Below the pieces are notes generated by a model that saw nothing but the letters and a program-made list of their open reading frames with translations, ran no database searches and was not told where the DNA came from. This document shows positions 15,647-23,022 of a stretch of 35,450 bases of DNA, one piece after another (within the stretch, counting starts at the first letter, position 1; every line of letters begins with the position of its first letter). Both the position numbers and the translations under genes were made by a program. The stretch comes from Chitinispirillales bacterium (GTDB taxonomy: Bacteria; Fibrobacterota; Chitinivibrionia; Chitinivibrionales; Chitinispirillaceae), in assembly GCA_031283085.1 (NCBI GenBank), contig JAITCM010000090.1:1-35450 (forward strand), read 5' to 3'.

Positions 15647-15713
15647 CCGCTTGCCTGAAACATACACGATTTCGACGCTTTTTTATTGAGATAATATCCG
15701 AGTATGGTGATAT
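15619..15713 (+). repeat. Partial direct duplication of the ATPase gene 3' end
   Basis: GATAATCTCCAAATACGG plus TGGTAT (15619-15642, the last codons of the ATPase gene) recurs as GATAATATCCGAGTATGG plus TGATAT (15690-15713), with 19 of 24 bases the same. Read in frame, the second copy gives IISEYGDM, echoing IISKYGGI. It may be the scar of a lost second ATPase copy or of a local duplication. Confidence 0.5.
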
Positions 15714-15756
15714 GGGGACTGGCGCTCCGCAATGACACGGGTAAGGAGGGTGGCGC

Positions 15757-16416
15757 ATGGCCGGGATGTTGACCGTCGTCCGCAAAGAGTTGAAGTGCTT
15801 TGGCGGGGATAAAGGGCAGTTTATTATTTACGCGCTTATGTCGGCGCTGTGGAGTTTGGCGCTGTTTAGCGGCGGTTTTAACGGCGATGCCGCCGGCGGG
15901 CGCTTTTGGTGCGTCTTTTTCGCGGTGATAGTCGCCTCCGGTTTTTCGGGGACGGTTTTCATCTCGGAGCGGGTAACGGGGACGCTTGAAATACTGATAA
16001 CGTCCGGCATATCGCGGGACGCCGTGCTCTTCGGGAAGATGGTTTTCGCGGTGGGTATGTCTATGGCGGTGGGTTTGCTCTGTGCCGTCTTTGCGTTAAT
16101 ATGGGGGTTCGCGCTCGGCGCGGGGGCGTCTGTACGGTTGGGAATTAACGACGCCGCGCTTTACGCGTCGACGGTTTTCCTCAACGCGGCCGTGAGCGCC
16201 TGTTTGTCGGTTCGTATGGGTAATCCGCGTTTTCTGCATTTCATAAACCTGTTTATGACGGCCGCGCTTCTGGCGGCGTACATCGCGGTCTCGTTCCTGT
16301 TTGCGGCGTCATGGCCGTTTTTGGCGGCGGGGTTCCTGCTGCTCGGCACGCTGTTCACGTTTTTGGCGCGGAGGGAGTTTGCAGGGGAGCGGATTACGCG
16401 GCCCGTTATATTTTGA
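15757..16416 (+). CDS. ABC-2 type transporter permease subunit
   Basis: The 219-residue membrane protein has about six hydrophobic segments. Near residues 70-85 it carries FISERVTGTLEILITSGISR, a pattern shared with ABC-2 exporters in which an exposed EK/ER-x-x-GTLE-x-LL loop contacts the ATPase. A GGAGG ribosome-binding site precedes the ATG. It follows the ATPase gene on the same strand by 110 bases, so the two probably form an exporter. The substrate is unknown. Half-size ABC-2 permeases usually act as dimers. Confidence 0.8.
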   Translation: MAGMLTVVRKELKCFGGDKGQFIIYALMSALWSLALFSGGFNGDAAGGRFWCVFFAVIVASGFSGTVFISERVTGTLEILITSGISRDAVLFGKMVFAVGMSMAVGLLCAVFALIWGFALGAGASVRLGINDAALYASTVFLNAAVSACLSVRMGNPRFLHFINLFMTAALLAAYIAVSFLFAASWPFLAAGFLLLGTLFTFLARREFAGERITRPVIF

Positions 16417-16430
16417 TTTTTACGCGGGCA

Positions 16431-16459
16431 ATGATATATATTTATCCCCACAGTATAAT
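16431..16459 (+). promoter_or_regulatory. Promoter candidate upstream of the membrane protein gene
   Basis: ATGATA (16431-16436), 17 bases, then a perfect TATAAT (16454-16459), about 45 bases before the ATG at 16505. The -35 box is poor (4 of 6), the -10 box perfect. Confidence 0.45.
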
Positions 16460-16504
16460 ATGTATTTTAGATATTATTAAGGTAAAAAGGATGTTTTCGG
16501 AAAA

Positions 16505-17284
16505 ATGACGTCGGACATAACCAAAAAAAAGTCGCGCATCCCCTTTTCTGGTATGTTTGGGACGCGGAGGGTGTTTGTAGCCTACATTATCTGCTGGTCT
16601 ATAACGGTGGCAACCATGGTGGCCAGCATCGTCTCGTCGCTCGCGCCGCCGGCCAACTCTACCGAGAAGATGATTGAGCACATCGCCCTCTGCGTGGTGG
16701 CTATTGTGTTTATGCACATACCCGTGCGCATGTACACGAAGATGGATTTCCACATTCCGCCGTTCATCCAGATAATCATAGCGTTTTTTATAGTGGCGCA
16801 CTTCGTTTTGGGCGAGGTTTACCGGTTCTACGACTATGTCTTTTTTTTCGACAAGGTGCTGCACGTAACCGCCGGCACCGTTATGACCATGTGCGGTTTC
16901 TCCATAGTATACGGGTACAGCAAGAGCGAAAGCGGCGCGGTCAGGCTGTCGCCCTTCTTTTTCGCCATGTTTTCGTTCTGCTTCGCCGTCACCCTGATGA
17001 CGCTTTGGGAGATATTCGAGTACTCCGTTGACCGCTTTTTGGGGTACAATATGCAACGATGGAAAGACGGGTGGCTGGAGGGGTCGGAGGAGGTTGTGGG
17101 GGGGGTTACGTATATGAAGACGGTCTATTATCAGGGCGCCGGGCTCAAAGACACGATGACCGACATCATCGCCGGAACCGTGAGCGCGGCCGTAATCTCC
17201 GTTATAGGCGGCCTGTGGTTCAAGAAGAATCAAAATTTTTCAAAGTATCTGCTAATAAGGAAGAAAAACGGTCGACACAAGTAA
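16505..17284 (+). CDS. Polytopic membrane protein, YjdF/DUF2238-like
   Basis: The 259-residue protein has about six membrane segments. It carries conserved polar motifs embedded between helices: FFFDKVLHVTAGT, TLWEIFEY and a DTMTDIIAGTVSA stretch. The D-K-x-x-H, WEIFE and D-x-x-x-D-x-x-x-x-x pattern resembles the YjdF/DUF2238 family of inner-membrane proteins of unknown function. GGA precedes the start by about 7 bases. Neighbours (an ABC exporter upstream, a small conserved protein downstream) do not define its role. Family assignment is by recollection of motifs and has not been tested by a search. Confidence 0.6.
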   Translation: MTSDITKKKSRIPFSGMFGTRRVFVAYIICWSITVATMVASIVSSLAPPANSTEKMIEHIALCVVAIVFMHIPVRMYTKMDFHIPPFIQIIIAFFIVAHFVLGEVYRFYDYVFFFDKVLHVTAGTVMTMCGFSIVYGYSKSESGAVRLSPFFFAMFSFCFAVTLMTLWEIFEYSVDRFLGYNMQRWKDGWLEGSEEVVGGVTYMKTVYYQGAGLKDTMTDIIAGTVSAAVISVIGGLWFKKNQNFSKYLLIRKKNGRHK

Positions 17285-17423
17285 TTATTGATTCTGTTGC
17301 ATTCCGGCGAAAAATCAATTAAATTATATATATATGTTGCGGTATACGGTTGGAACGGGGCATAGCGGCCGTAAGGGTTGCGTTTACCGTAAAAACGAAC
17401 ACTGGCTCGGATTGGAGACAAAA

Positions 17424-17750
17424 ATGGCGTCAAAAGTGGAGGACCTCACAATCGCGTATGAAGAAGAGGGCGTTTTGGTCGTCAAGGAGCTGGATAAAGT
17501 AATCCTCTCCAAAGGAGCGTGGGCGACGGTATTGTACCGCTACCGGCAGTGGGAGAAGGCTAAGGAAGGGTATGGCCAGGATCGTTACTCCATACGGCGC
17601 TACCGCAAGATGGACGATGAGTACCGGCAGCAGAACAAGTTCAACATTTCAAGCCGCGACCAGGCGCTTAAAATCATAGAGGCGCTGCGGAAGTGGATAG
17701 ATTTGGAGGGGGCCTCCGGCGCCGGTTCTTCCGAGGACGACGAGGGGTGA
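17424..17750 (+). CDS. Conserved hypothetical protein
   Basis: The 108-residue soluble protein has a central conserved stretch: LSKGAWATVLYRYRQW, then DRYSIRRYRKMDDEYRQQ, then KFNISSRDQALKIIEALRKW. Similar small proteins occur widely in Gram-negative bacteria, with no known function that I recall. I chose ATG 17424 because GGAG lies 8 bases upstream and the conserved region begins soon after. An in-frame ATG at 17334 would add 30 poorly protein-like residues. The C-terminus is acidic (SSEDDEG). Confidence 0.75.
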   Translation: MASKVEDLTIAYEEEGVLVVKELDKVILSKGAWATVLYRYRQWEKAKEGYGQDRYSIRRYRKMDDEYRQQNKFNISSRDQALKIIEALRKWIDLEGASGAGSSEDDEG

Positions 17751-17868
17751 GGGCGCTGTTCGCAAATAATCCATAGATACGCGCGTATTGATATTCGGTT
17801 AGCGTGGATTTTTAGGCTGTCGCGATTAAAAACCTGAAACCGCAGTAATTTTTCACGGAGGTGTGGCT

Positions 17869-19974
17869 ATGATGTGCCGTGTCAAAAAATCAGCAGTATT
17901 GGCTTTGGCCGCCGTCGGGATTGTTTTTGCGCAAAGCGCCCCGAGCGTCCAGCAGTGGCAGAATCTTTACCCCGCCTACAGCGGGCTTGTCTTTGACGGC
18001 GACAAGTTTGTCGCGGTGAGCGGCGACGGGCTTATAAGGACGACGGTGGACGGGGAGGCGTGGCAGAACTCCTATATTCACGACGACGAGGGGAAATCGA
18101 GGCGTATTTACGCGGTGGCCTGCGGCGGGGGGCGTTTTTTGGCCATGCAGAACAGTTCAAGGTATCTGTATTCGGGGGAAGGCGTCGGCTGGGCGGCCGC
18201 TCCGGCGGCCCTGTCCCCTAACATTGCGTGGAAGTATATTGTGTATGGAGTCGGGTCTTTCGGATGGGAATTTGTTGCCGTTGACGCGGCGGGCGGTACG
18301 GCGAGGTATGATGAAGATGATTGGGACATAGTTTCCGCCAATGTCTCCTCCCTCTCCCACGCCGCTTATGGCGGCGGCAAGTTTGTGGTGGCCGGGGACG
18401 GCATAAAGTGGTCGGGAGACGCTCGCGGCTGGGGGGGCACCTCTGGCGCTTCGTCGGCGCAGATAGCCGTGGTGGCTTTCGGCGACGGTAAGTTTGTGGC
18501 TTTATCCAAAGACGGCAATAACGCGTACACATCGGAAGACGCCCAAAATTGGACAAGCGTACGGGTAAGCGGCGCGTCGGCGGATATGGCCGACATGGTC
18601 TTCGGCGGCGGCAAGTTCGTGGCGGTGGGGAAGGCCGGCAATGGTTGTTTTTCGAGTAATGGAACCTCGTGGACGTCGTTCACCTTGAATCTGAACGACG
18701 ACTTCACGGCGGTAAAGTACGGTACCGCGGCTTTCCTGGCGCTTGGGGCGAAAGGCTCCGTCTACAAATCTCAAAACGGCGAAACGTGGAGTCCGTTGTA
18801 CGGAAACAGCGTTACATGGTACAGGCAAATCGCATACGGGAACAATAAGTATGTGGCTGTCGGCGACTCCGGTGTTTCGGTGTCGTCGGACGGAATAAAG
18901 TGGGAGAGGAAGAATAGCGCGAAGAATCTGACGGGTGTGGCGTTCGGCGCAAATAAATTTGTGGCTGTGAGTGATAACGGAACCATAACTTTCTCCGACG
19001 CGGCCGGGGAAACATGGACCGACCGCAATGTCGGGGACGCGGCCTTCACGTCGGTCGCGTTTGGCGGCACGACTTTCATCGCCGGCGGGAGGACATCCGG
19101 GGCGGTGGCGCAAAGCAAGGTCGTCGTCCATACGTCGACCGATGGAGATATTTGGAGCGGTTATGACGCGACCGAATTGACCGGATGGGCGACGCAGGGC
19201 GAGTACATCGTGTCGTTGTGCTCCGCCGGCGACAGGTTTATCGCCGCCGTCGGCGGCGCCACAAAGGAGCTGAAGGAATGCGGTACTACCGGCTCGAATG
19301 TCGGCAAATACTGGTCAAGTGTGCCGGGTTTGCCCGACGCCGCGGAGGGGTATTCCATGATTTCCGCGGTATACGCGGACAACAAATTTGTTGTGCTTGG
19401 CACCAACAGGAATGGCGGAGCGATGGTAATAAACTCCGCCGACGCTACGGGTTGGACACCGATACCGATTCCGAATATAAATGGGGTGCGGGCGGCCACA
19501 TACGCCATGGGCTACTACATTGCCGCAGGGGATTCGGGTAACATCTACGCCCATATAAACGGGGCGTGGATTCAGCAGGGCAAGGGGACGACTAACAGGA
19601 ATTTGTCTACGGTATATGCCGGGAACAACGCTATCATCGCGGCGGGAGCGGGCGGTGTGATACTCCACTCTACCGCCGAGCCTACGCCGGTACGGTACAC
19701 GTCGACGCCCCGTCCCGCGTCGTCGTCTAAGGGCGGTGTGATGAGTTTGAGCCGCTTTGGGCGGGCGTCCGCCGTAACGCTGTCGTTCACGCCGAACAGT
19801 AGCGGCGCCATCGCGGTCTATTCGCTGAGCGGTCGGCAGCTTTATAAGGCGCGCCTCGGCGCGGGCGAAAGAATCGCGCTATTGCCGGAGCGGGTGTCGT
19901 CAAACGGCAGCGTAATCGTCAGGTACTCCGGCGACGGGAGGATTGTCAGCCGGAGGTTACAGTTTGTCAGGTAG
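17869..19974 (+). CDS. Secreted beta-propeller-like repeat protein with C-terminal sorting-like domain
   Basis: The 701-residue product has a signal peptide (ending VFAQ, about residue 22). About twelve repeats of roughly 45-50 residues follow, each with an aromatic-rich strand such as AFGDGKFVALS or FGGGKFVAVG, then a turn and SxDGxxWT. This periodicity resembles BNR/sialidase-type or photosystem-assembly-type beta-propellers. A Ser/Pro-rich linker near residue 610 leads to a C-terminal ~70-residue module (IAVYSLSGRQLYKARLGAG ... GSVIVRYSGDGRIVSRRLQFV) resembling type IX secretion sorting domains. GGAGG at 17857-17861 sits 7 bases before the ATG at 17869 and only one base before an in-frame GTG at 17863. 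It may be surface-bound; the ligand is unknown. Confidence 0.8.
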   Translation: MMCRVKKSAVLALAAVGIVFAQSAPSVQQWQNLYPAYSGLVFDGDKFVAVSGDGLIRTTVDGEAWQNSYIHDDEGKSRRIYAVACGGGRFLAMQNSSRYLYSGEGVGWAAAPAALSPNIAWKYIVYGVGSFGWEFVAVDAAGGTARYDEDDWDIVSANVSSLSHAAYGGGKFVVAGDGIKWSGDARGWGGTSGASSAQIAVVAFGDGKFVALSKDGNNAYTSEDAQNWTSVRVSGASADMADMVFGGGKFVAVGKAGNGCFSSNGTSWTSFTLNLNDDFTAVKYGTAAFLALGAKGSVYKSQNGETWSPLYGNSVTWYRQIAYGNNKYVAVGDSGVSVSSDGIKWERKNSAKNLTGVAFGANKFVAVSDNGTITFSDAAGETWTDRNVGDAAFTSVAFGGTTFIAGGRTSGAVAQSKVVVHTSTDGDIWSGYDATELTGWATQGEYIVSLCSAGDRFIAAVGGATKELKECGTTGSNVGKYWSSVPGLPDAAEGYSMISAVYADNKFVVLGTNRNGGAMVINSADATGWTPIPIPNINGVRAATYAMGYYIAAGDSGNIYAHINGAWIQQGKGTTNRNLSTVYAGNNAIIAAGAGGVILHSTAEPTPVRYTSTPRPASSSKGGVMSLSRFGRASAVTLSFTPNSSGAIAVYSLSGRQLYKARLGAGERIALLPERVSSNGSVIVRYSGDGRIVSRRLQFVR

Positions 19975-19985
19975 AATCATGCGGG

Positions 19986-20014
19986 GGGCGGCCCCGTGCG
20001 GCCGCCCTTTTTTT
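19986..20014 (+). terminator. Intrinsic terminator after the propeller gene
   Basis: GGGCGGCC (19986-19993), a 6-base loop, GGCCGCCC (20000-20007) and seven T (20008-20014) form a classic Rho-independent terminator 11 bases after the stop codon. Confidence 0.9.
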
Positions 20015-20030
20015 GAGCCTCCGAAAAAAT

Positions 20031-20059
20031 TTCCACATACCTTGTTGCCCTGTTATATT
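20031..20059 (+). promoter_or_regulatory. Promoter candidate immediately before nfeD
   Basis: TTCCAC (20031-20036), 17 bases, then TATATT (20054-20059). The -10 box ends only 8 bases before the ATG at 20068 and no Shine-Dalgarno sequence is present, so the transcript would be leaderless or nearly so. The -35 match is poor. Confidence 0.4.
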
Positions 20060-20067
20060 TTTATGGC

Positions 20068-21588
20068 ATGAAAAAGATAACCGTCCATATCTTGAATGTC
20101 TTAGCGTTCCTCATAGCGGCCTCCAATACCGCCGCGGTGTCTATAGATACCGGCAAAACCGTCAGTCAGGTCATTTCGCCCAAATTGATTGACGCAAGTA
20201 ACACAGCGGCAGCCGTCAAGAAGGCATATATTATTCCCGTCGTCGGCACCGTCGACCATGGTATGGCGGCGTTTGTGGGGCGCTGCTTGCGGGCGGCCTC
20301 CAGGGAGGCGGGGGTCGTCGTTGTCCTCGACATTGATACCTACGGCGGGCAGGTTGACGCGGCGTTCGACATTGTTGACAGCATTGCCGCCTGTTCCGCG
20401 CCGACGGTGGCTTTTGTGCGCTCCAAGGCAATCTCCGCCGGCGCGCTCATAGCGCTCTCGGCGGACAAAATGGCAATGCGCCCGGGCGCCGCGATAGGCG
20501 ACGTGGCCCCGCTCATCAATACGAGCGAGGGGCCGAAGATGCTGGGCGAGAAGCACCAGTCGCCCATCCGGGCGAAGTTTCGGGCAATGGCGGACCGGAA
20601 CGGCTATCCGGCGGCGCTGACCGAGGCGATGGTGACCGAGGAGATAGCGGTCTTTGAGGTCACGCTGCCGGACACGGTCTTCTACTTGGATTCGGTCAGG
20701 CTCGCCGCGCTGGACCCGCAGACGAAGGGCAAAATCTTGTCGTCCAGGCAGGTAGTAAAGGCGGGCGAGCTTTTGACGATGACGGACGCCGAGGCGCTGC
20801 GCTACGGGTTCTCCGCGATGACGGTGGGCAGTGTGGACGAGATGCTGCAACGGATGGGGTACGGGAGCGCCGCGGCGGTCTCCGTTAGCAAGAATTGGTC
20901 GGAGGGTTTTGTCAGCGTCATTGCGATGTTGGCGCCGGTGCTGATGATGCTGGGTTTTTCGGCCATATATATAGAAATGCGCTCTCCGGGGTTCGGTATT
21001 CCGGGGATTATCGGTATTTGCTGCCTCGCGCTCGTCTTTTTCGGCCAGTACGCCGTAGGGCTGGCCAACTACACGGAGTTGCTGCTGCTGGCTTTGGGCG
21101 CGGCGCTCTTGGCGCTTGAGGTATTGGTCATTCCGGGTTTTGGCTTTGCCGGTTTTGCGGGGATAGCCCTTTTGATAATCGGGATGGTGCTCTCGTTCCA
21201 GAATTTCGTCGTCCCGAAACCGGAGTTTCCCTGGCAGGCGGCCATCCTGAAGAGGAACATAGTGCGGGTGTCGGTGAGCATCATCGGGGCTATCGCGCTG
21301 ATAATGGTCTTCTTCAAGTACTTTTTCAAGCGCTTGGGCGCCGTTGTCAAGGGCCCCTACCTTGCCGCGACGCTTGAGGGGGCGCAGTCCGATATAGGTA
21401 TGAGTTTTGTGCCGAAAATCGGGGACAGGGGCGTCGCCTCCACCCCATTGCGGCCGTCCGGCAAGGTACGCGTCGGCGAGGCGTTGTGCGATGTGGTAAC
21501 CGAGGGGCAGTTCGTAGACAGCGGCGTCGAAGTGGTAGTCTCGCAGATTCAGGGAAACAGGATTGTTGTGGCGCCTGTAACCGCGTAA
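20068..21588 (+). CDS. NfeD-family membrane-bound ClpP-class serine protease
   Basis: The 506-residue protein has an N-terminal signal or anchor, then a ClpP/crotonase-fold domain: IIPVVGTVDHGMAAFVGR, DIDTYGGQVDAAFDIVD, and VRSKAISAGALIALSADKM with candidate nucleophile Ser123 and general base Lys162. Four or five membrane helices follow (about 285-400), then a C-terminal OB-fold (GDRGVASTPLRPSGKVRVGEALCDVVTEG). That is the domain order of long NfeD1b proteins, which partner with stomatin/flotillin proteins in membrane quality control. No stomatin gene is adjacent. The SxxG spacing and a Lys 39 residues on agree with the Ser-Lys dyad of archaeal 1510-N. Confidence 0.9.
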   Translation: MKKITVHILNVLAFLIAASNTAAVSIDTGKTVSQVISPKLIDASNTAAAVKKAYIIPVVGTVDHGMAAFVGRCLRAASREAGVVVVLDIDTYGGQVDAAFDIVDSIAACSAPTVAFVRSKAISAGALIALSADKMAMRPGAAIGDVAPLINTSEGPKMLGEKHQSPIRAKFRAMADRNGYPAALTEAMVTEEIAVFEVTLPDTVFYLDSVRLAALDPQTKGKILSSRQVVKAGELLTMTDAEALRYGFSAMTVGSVDEMLQRMGYGSAAAVSVSKNWSEGFVSVIAMLAPVLMMLGFSAIYIEMRSPGFGIPGIIGICCLALVFFGQYAVGLANYTELLLLALGAALLALEVLVIPGFGFAGFAGIALLIIGMVLSFQNFVVPKPEFPWQAAILKRNIVRVSVSIIGAIALIMVFFKYFFKRLGAVVKGPYLAATLEGAQSDIGMSFVPKIGDRGVASTPLRPSGKVRVGEALCDVVTEGQFVDSGVEVVVSQIQGNRIVVAPVTA

Positions 21589-21613
21589 AAATGTCAAAAA
21601 AGTTTTTTCCCTC

Positions 21614-21643
21614 TTGTATACGGTCTGTGAAATGTAGTATAAT
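21614..21643 (+). promoter_or_regulatory. Promoter candidate for the sigma factor gene
   Basis: TTGTAT (21614-21619), 18 bases, TATAAT (21638-21643). The -10 box is 12 bases before the ATG at 21656, so the leader would be only about 5 bases if that start is used, or about 50 if the in-frame ATG at 21701 is used. Confidence 0.6.
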
Positions 21644-21655
21644 ATAAAGACGGGA

Positions 21656-22528
21656 ATGTCAGGGCGTATTGAAAAGCAAATACTTTTTCGGACACTATAT
21701 ATGAATCTAAGGCCTGAGGCGCTCTACTTTCGAGACATCAAGCAGTATCGGGTGCTTGATGGGCATGAGGAGCGGGAGCTAATCAAACGCGTACAGCTCA
21801 AGGATGCGGAGGCGACCGACAGGCTCATCACCGCGAACCAGCGCTTTGTCGTTAGCATCGCCCAACGCTACCGGGGGCGCGGCCTTAGTTTTTTGGAATT
21901 GATAAACGAGGGCAACATCGGCCTGCTCAAGGCCGCCAAGCGCTTCGACCTCGGGAACAACGTCAAGTTCATCTCTTACGCGGTTTGGTGGATACGCCAG
22001 TCGATACAAAAGGCGCTTTTCGAGCAATCGGGGACGGTGCGCATTCCGCCCAACAAGATAGCGCTTCTCAACAAATTCAGGCAGGCGCTGGAGCGCCACA
22101 GCGGCGACTACCTGAGTACCATTAGAACCGAGGAGTTCAAAGACCTCGAAGCCGAGATAGTGGAGGTGATGGAGCGTGTGCACGGTATCTCGATGGACGC
22201 GCCCATAACGAGCATACGCCAGGAGGACGACAGCGTCAAGACCATGCAGGACGTCCTGGGCGAGGACCCGGAACAGGACGAAGACAGTATGCGCAAGGAG
22301 CTAAACGAAGCCCTTGACAGCGTGCTGCAATGCGTGTCGAGCCGGGAAGAGCGGATACTGCGTATGTACTACGGCCTAAACTTCTCCAAGCAGTTCACGC
22401 TGGAAGAGATAGGGCACGAGCTGAAGCTCACACGCGAGCGCGTGAGAATCATAAGGGACAGGTCGCTGCGCAAGCTGATGCAGAACCCCGCGTCGCGGGA
22501 GAAACTCAGCCCGTTTTTTACGGCTTGA
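21656..22528 (+). CDS. rpoD: Primary-type RNA polymerase sigma factor (sigma-70 family)
   Basis: The 290-residue protein contains sigma region 1.2 (EALYFRDIKQYRVLDGHEER), region 2 (ANQRFVVSIAQRYRGRGLSF, NEGNIGLLKAAKRFD, FISYAVWWIRQSIQKAL), region 3 (VRIPPNKIALLNKFRQAL) and region 4 with helix-turn-helix (FTLEEIGHELKLTRERVR). Region 1.1 is missing, so it is a short primary or group-2 sigma rather than a 600-residue RpoD. Similar short primary sigma factors occur in Bacteroidetes and Fibrobacter-type bacteria. No clear ribosome-binding site precedes the ATG at 21656; MNLRPEALYF at 21701 is the alternative start. It is transcribed separately from nfeD. Calling it rpoD rather than an alternative sigma is inference. 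Confidence 0.85.
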   Translation: MSGRIEKQILFRTLYMNLRPEALYFRDIKQYRVLDGHEERELIKRVQLKDAEATDRLITANQRFVVSIAQRYRGRGLSFLELINEGNIGLLKAAKRFDLGNNVKFISYAVWWIRQSIQKALFEQSGTVRIPPNKIALLNKFRQALERHSGDYLSTIRTEEFKDLEAEIVEVMERVHGISMDAPITSIRQEDDSVKTMQDVLGEDPEQDEDSMRKELNEALDSVLQCVSSREERILRMYYGLNFSKQFTLEEIGHELKLTRERVRIIRDRSLRKLMQNPASREKLSPFFTA

Positions 22529-22618
22529 GGCGGGTGCTTCCGGCTATCCGAAAAAAAATTAAAAAAAAGTTGCGTTATTGTTGCCGATAAATTATTTTAT
22601 AGATATTAACGGTTAATT

Positions 22619-22984
22619 CTTCGGGGATGCGTCTCCGTTTGCCGGCGGGTTATCGCGAAATAACAGTCGGCAAAAAATCTCGTAGTGCCTCTCGTTTTCC
22701 GGTTTACATATTAGTTTACGCGTCGGCGTATCGCTGTGTTGATTTATCGACAATATCAACAAGATACATTATTATGTATTGATACATCGACATCTTTTAT
22801 CTTCGGAAGTGCGCGTCCGTTTTGCCGCGATTGTCATAATGACAATTATCGGTGAAAAATCTCGTTGTGCCTCTCGTGGTCAATATTCGCGTTTTTGATT
22901 GATGTGCCGGCGTATAGGTATGTTGATGTATCGATAGATGCGTTGACGTATTGATAGAACGGCGCTCGGTTGGAATTTTTGAGC
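22619..22984. repeat. Tandem ~182-bp degenerate duplication with dyads
   Basis: Copy A begins CTTCGG at 22619 and copy B at 22801. Shared anchors keep a 182-184-base period. AAAAATCTCG(T)(A/T)GTGCCTCTCGT occurs at 22673-22695 and 22855-22877 (22 of 23 identical). CGGCGTAT occurs at 22724 and 22908. TGTTGAT(T/G)TATCGA occurs at 22737 and 22921. Each copy has an inverted repeat at the same place: GTTAT/ATAAC at 22649-22664 in A and ATTGTCAT-A-ATGACAAT at 22830-22846 in B. No gene is visible in the 420 bases after the sigma factor, so this looks regulatory for the surface-protein gene downstream. Confidence 0.75.
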
Positions 22985-22998
22985 TTTTTATCTATAAA
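22970..22998 (+). promoter_or_regulatory. Promoter for the giant surface protein gene
   Basis: TTGGAA (22970-22975), 17 bases, TATAAA (22993-22998). It is about 25 bases before the ATG at 23023, which has AGGGGAG as ribosome-binding site. It lies at the end of repeat copy B. Confidence 0.65.
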
Positions 22999-23022
22999 CC
23001 ATTAAACGTAAGGGGAGAAGGT

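Noticed and set aside
20101-21597. 498-codon open frame on the minus strand opposite nfeD
   Set aside because: Arg/His/Gln-rich shadow translation without domains; NfeD motifs are clear on the plus strand.
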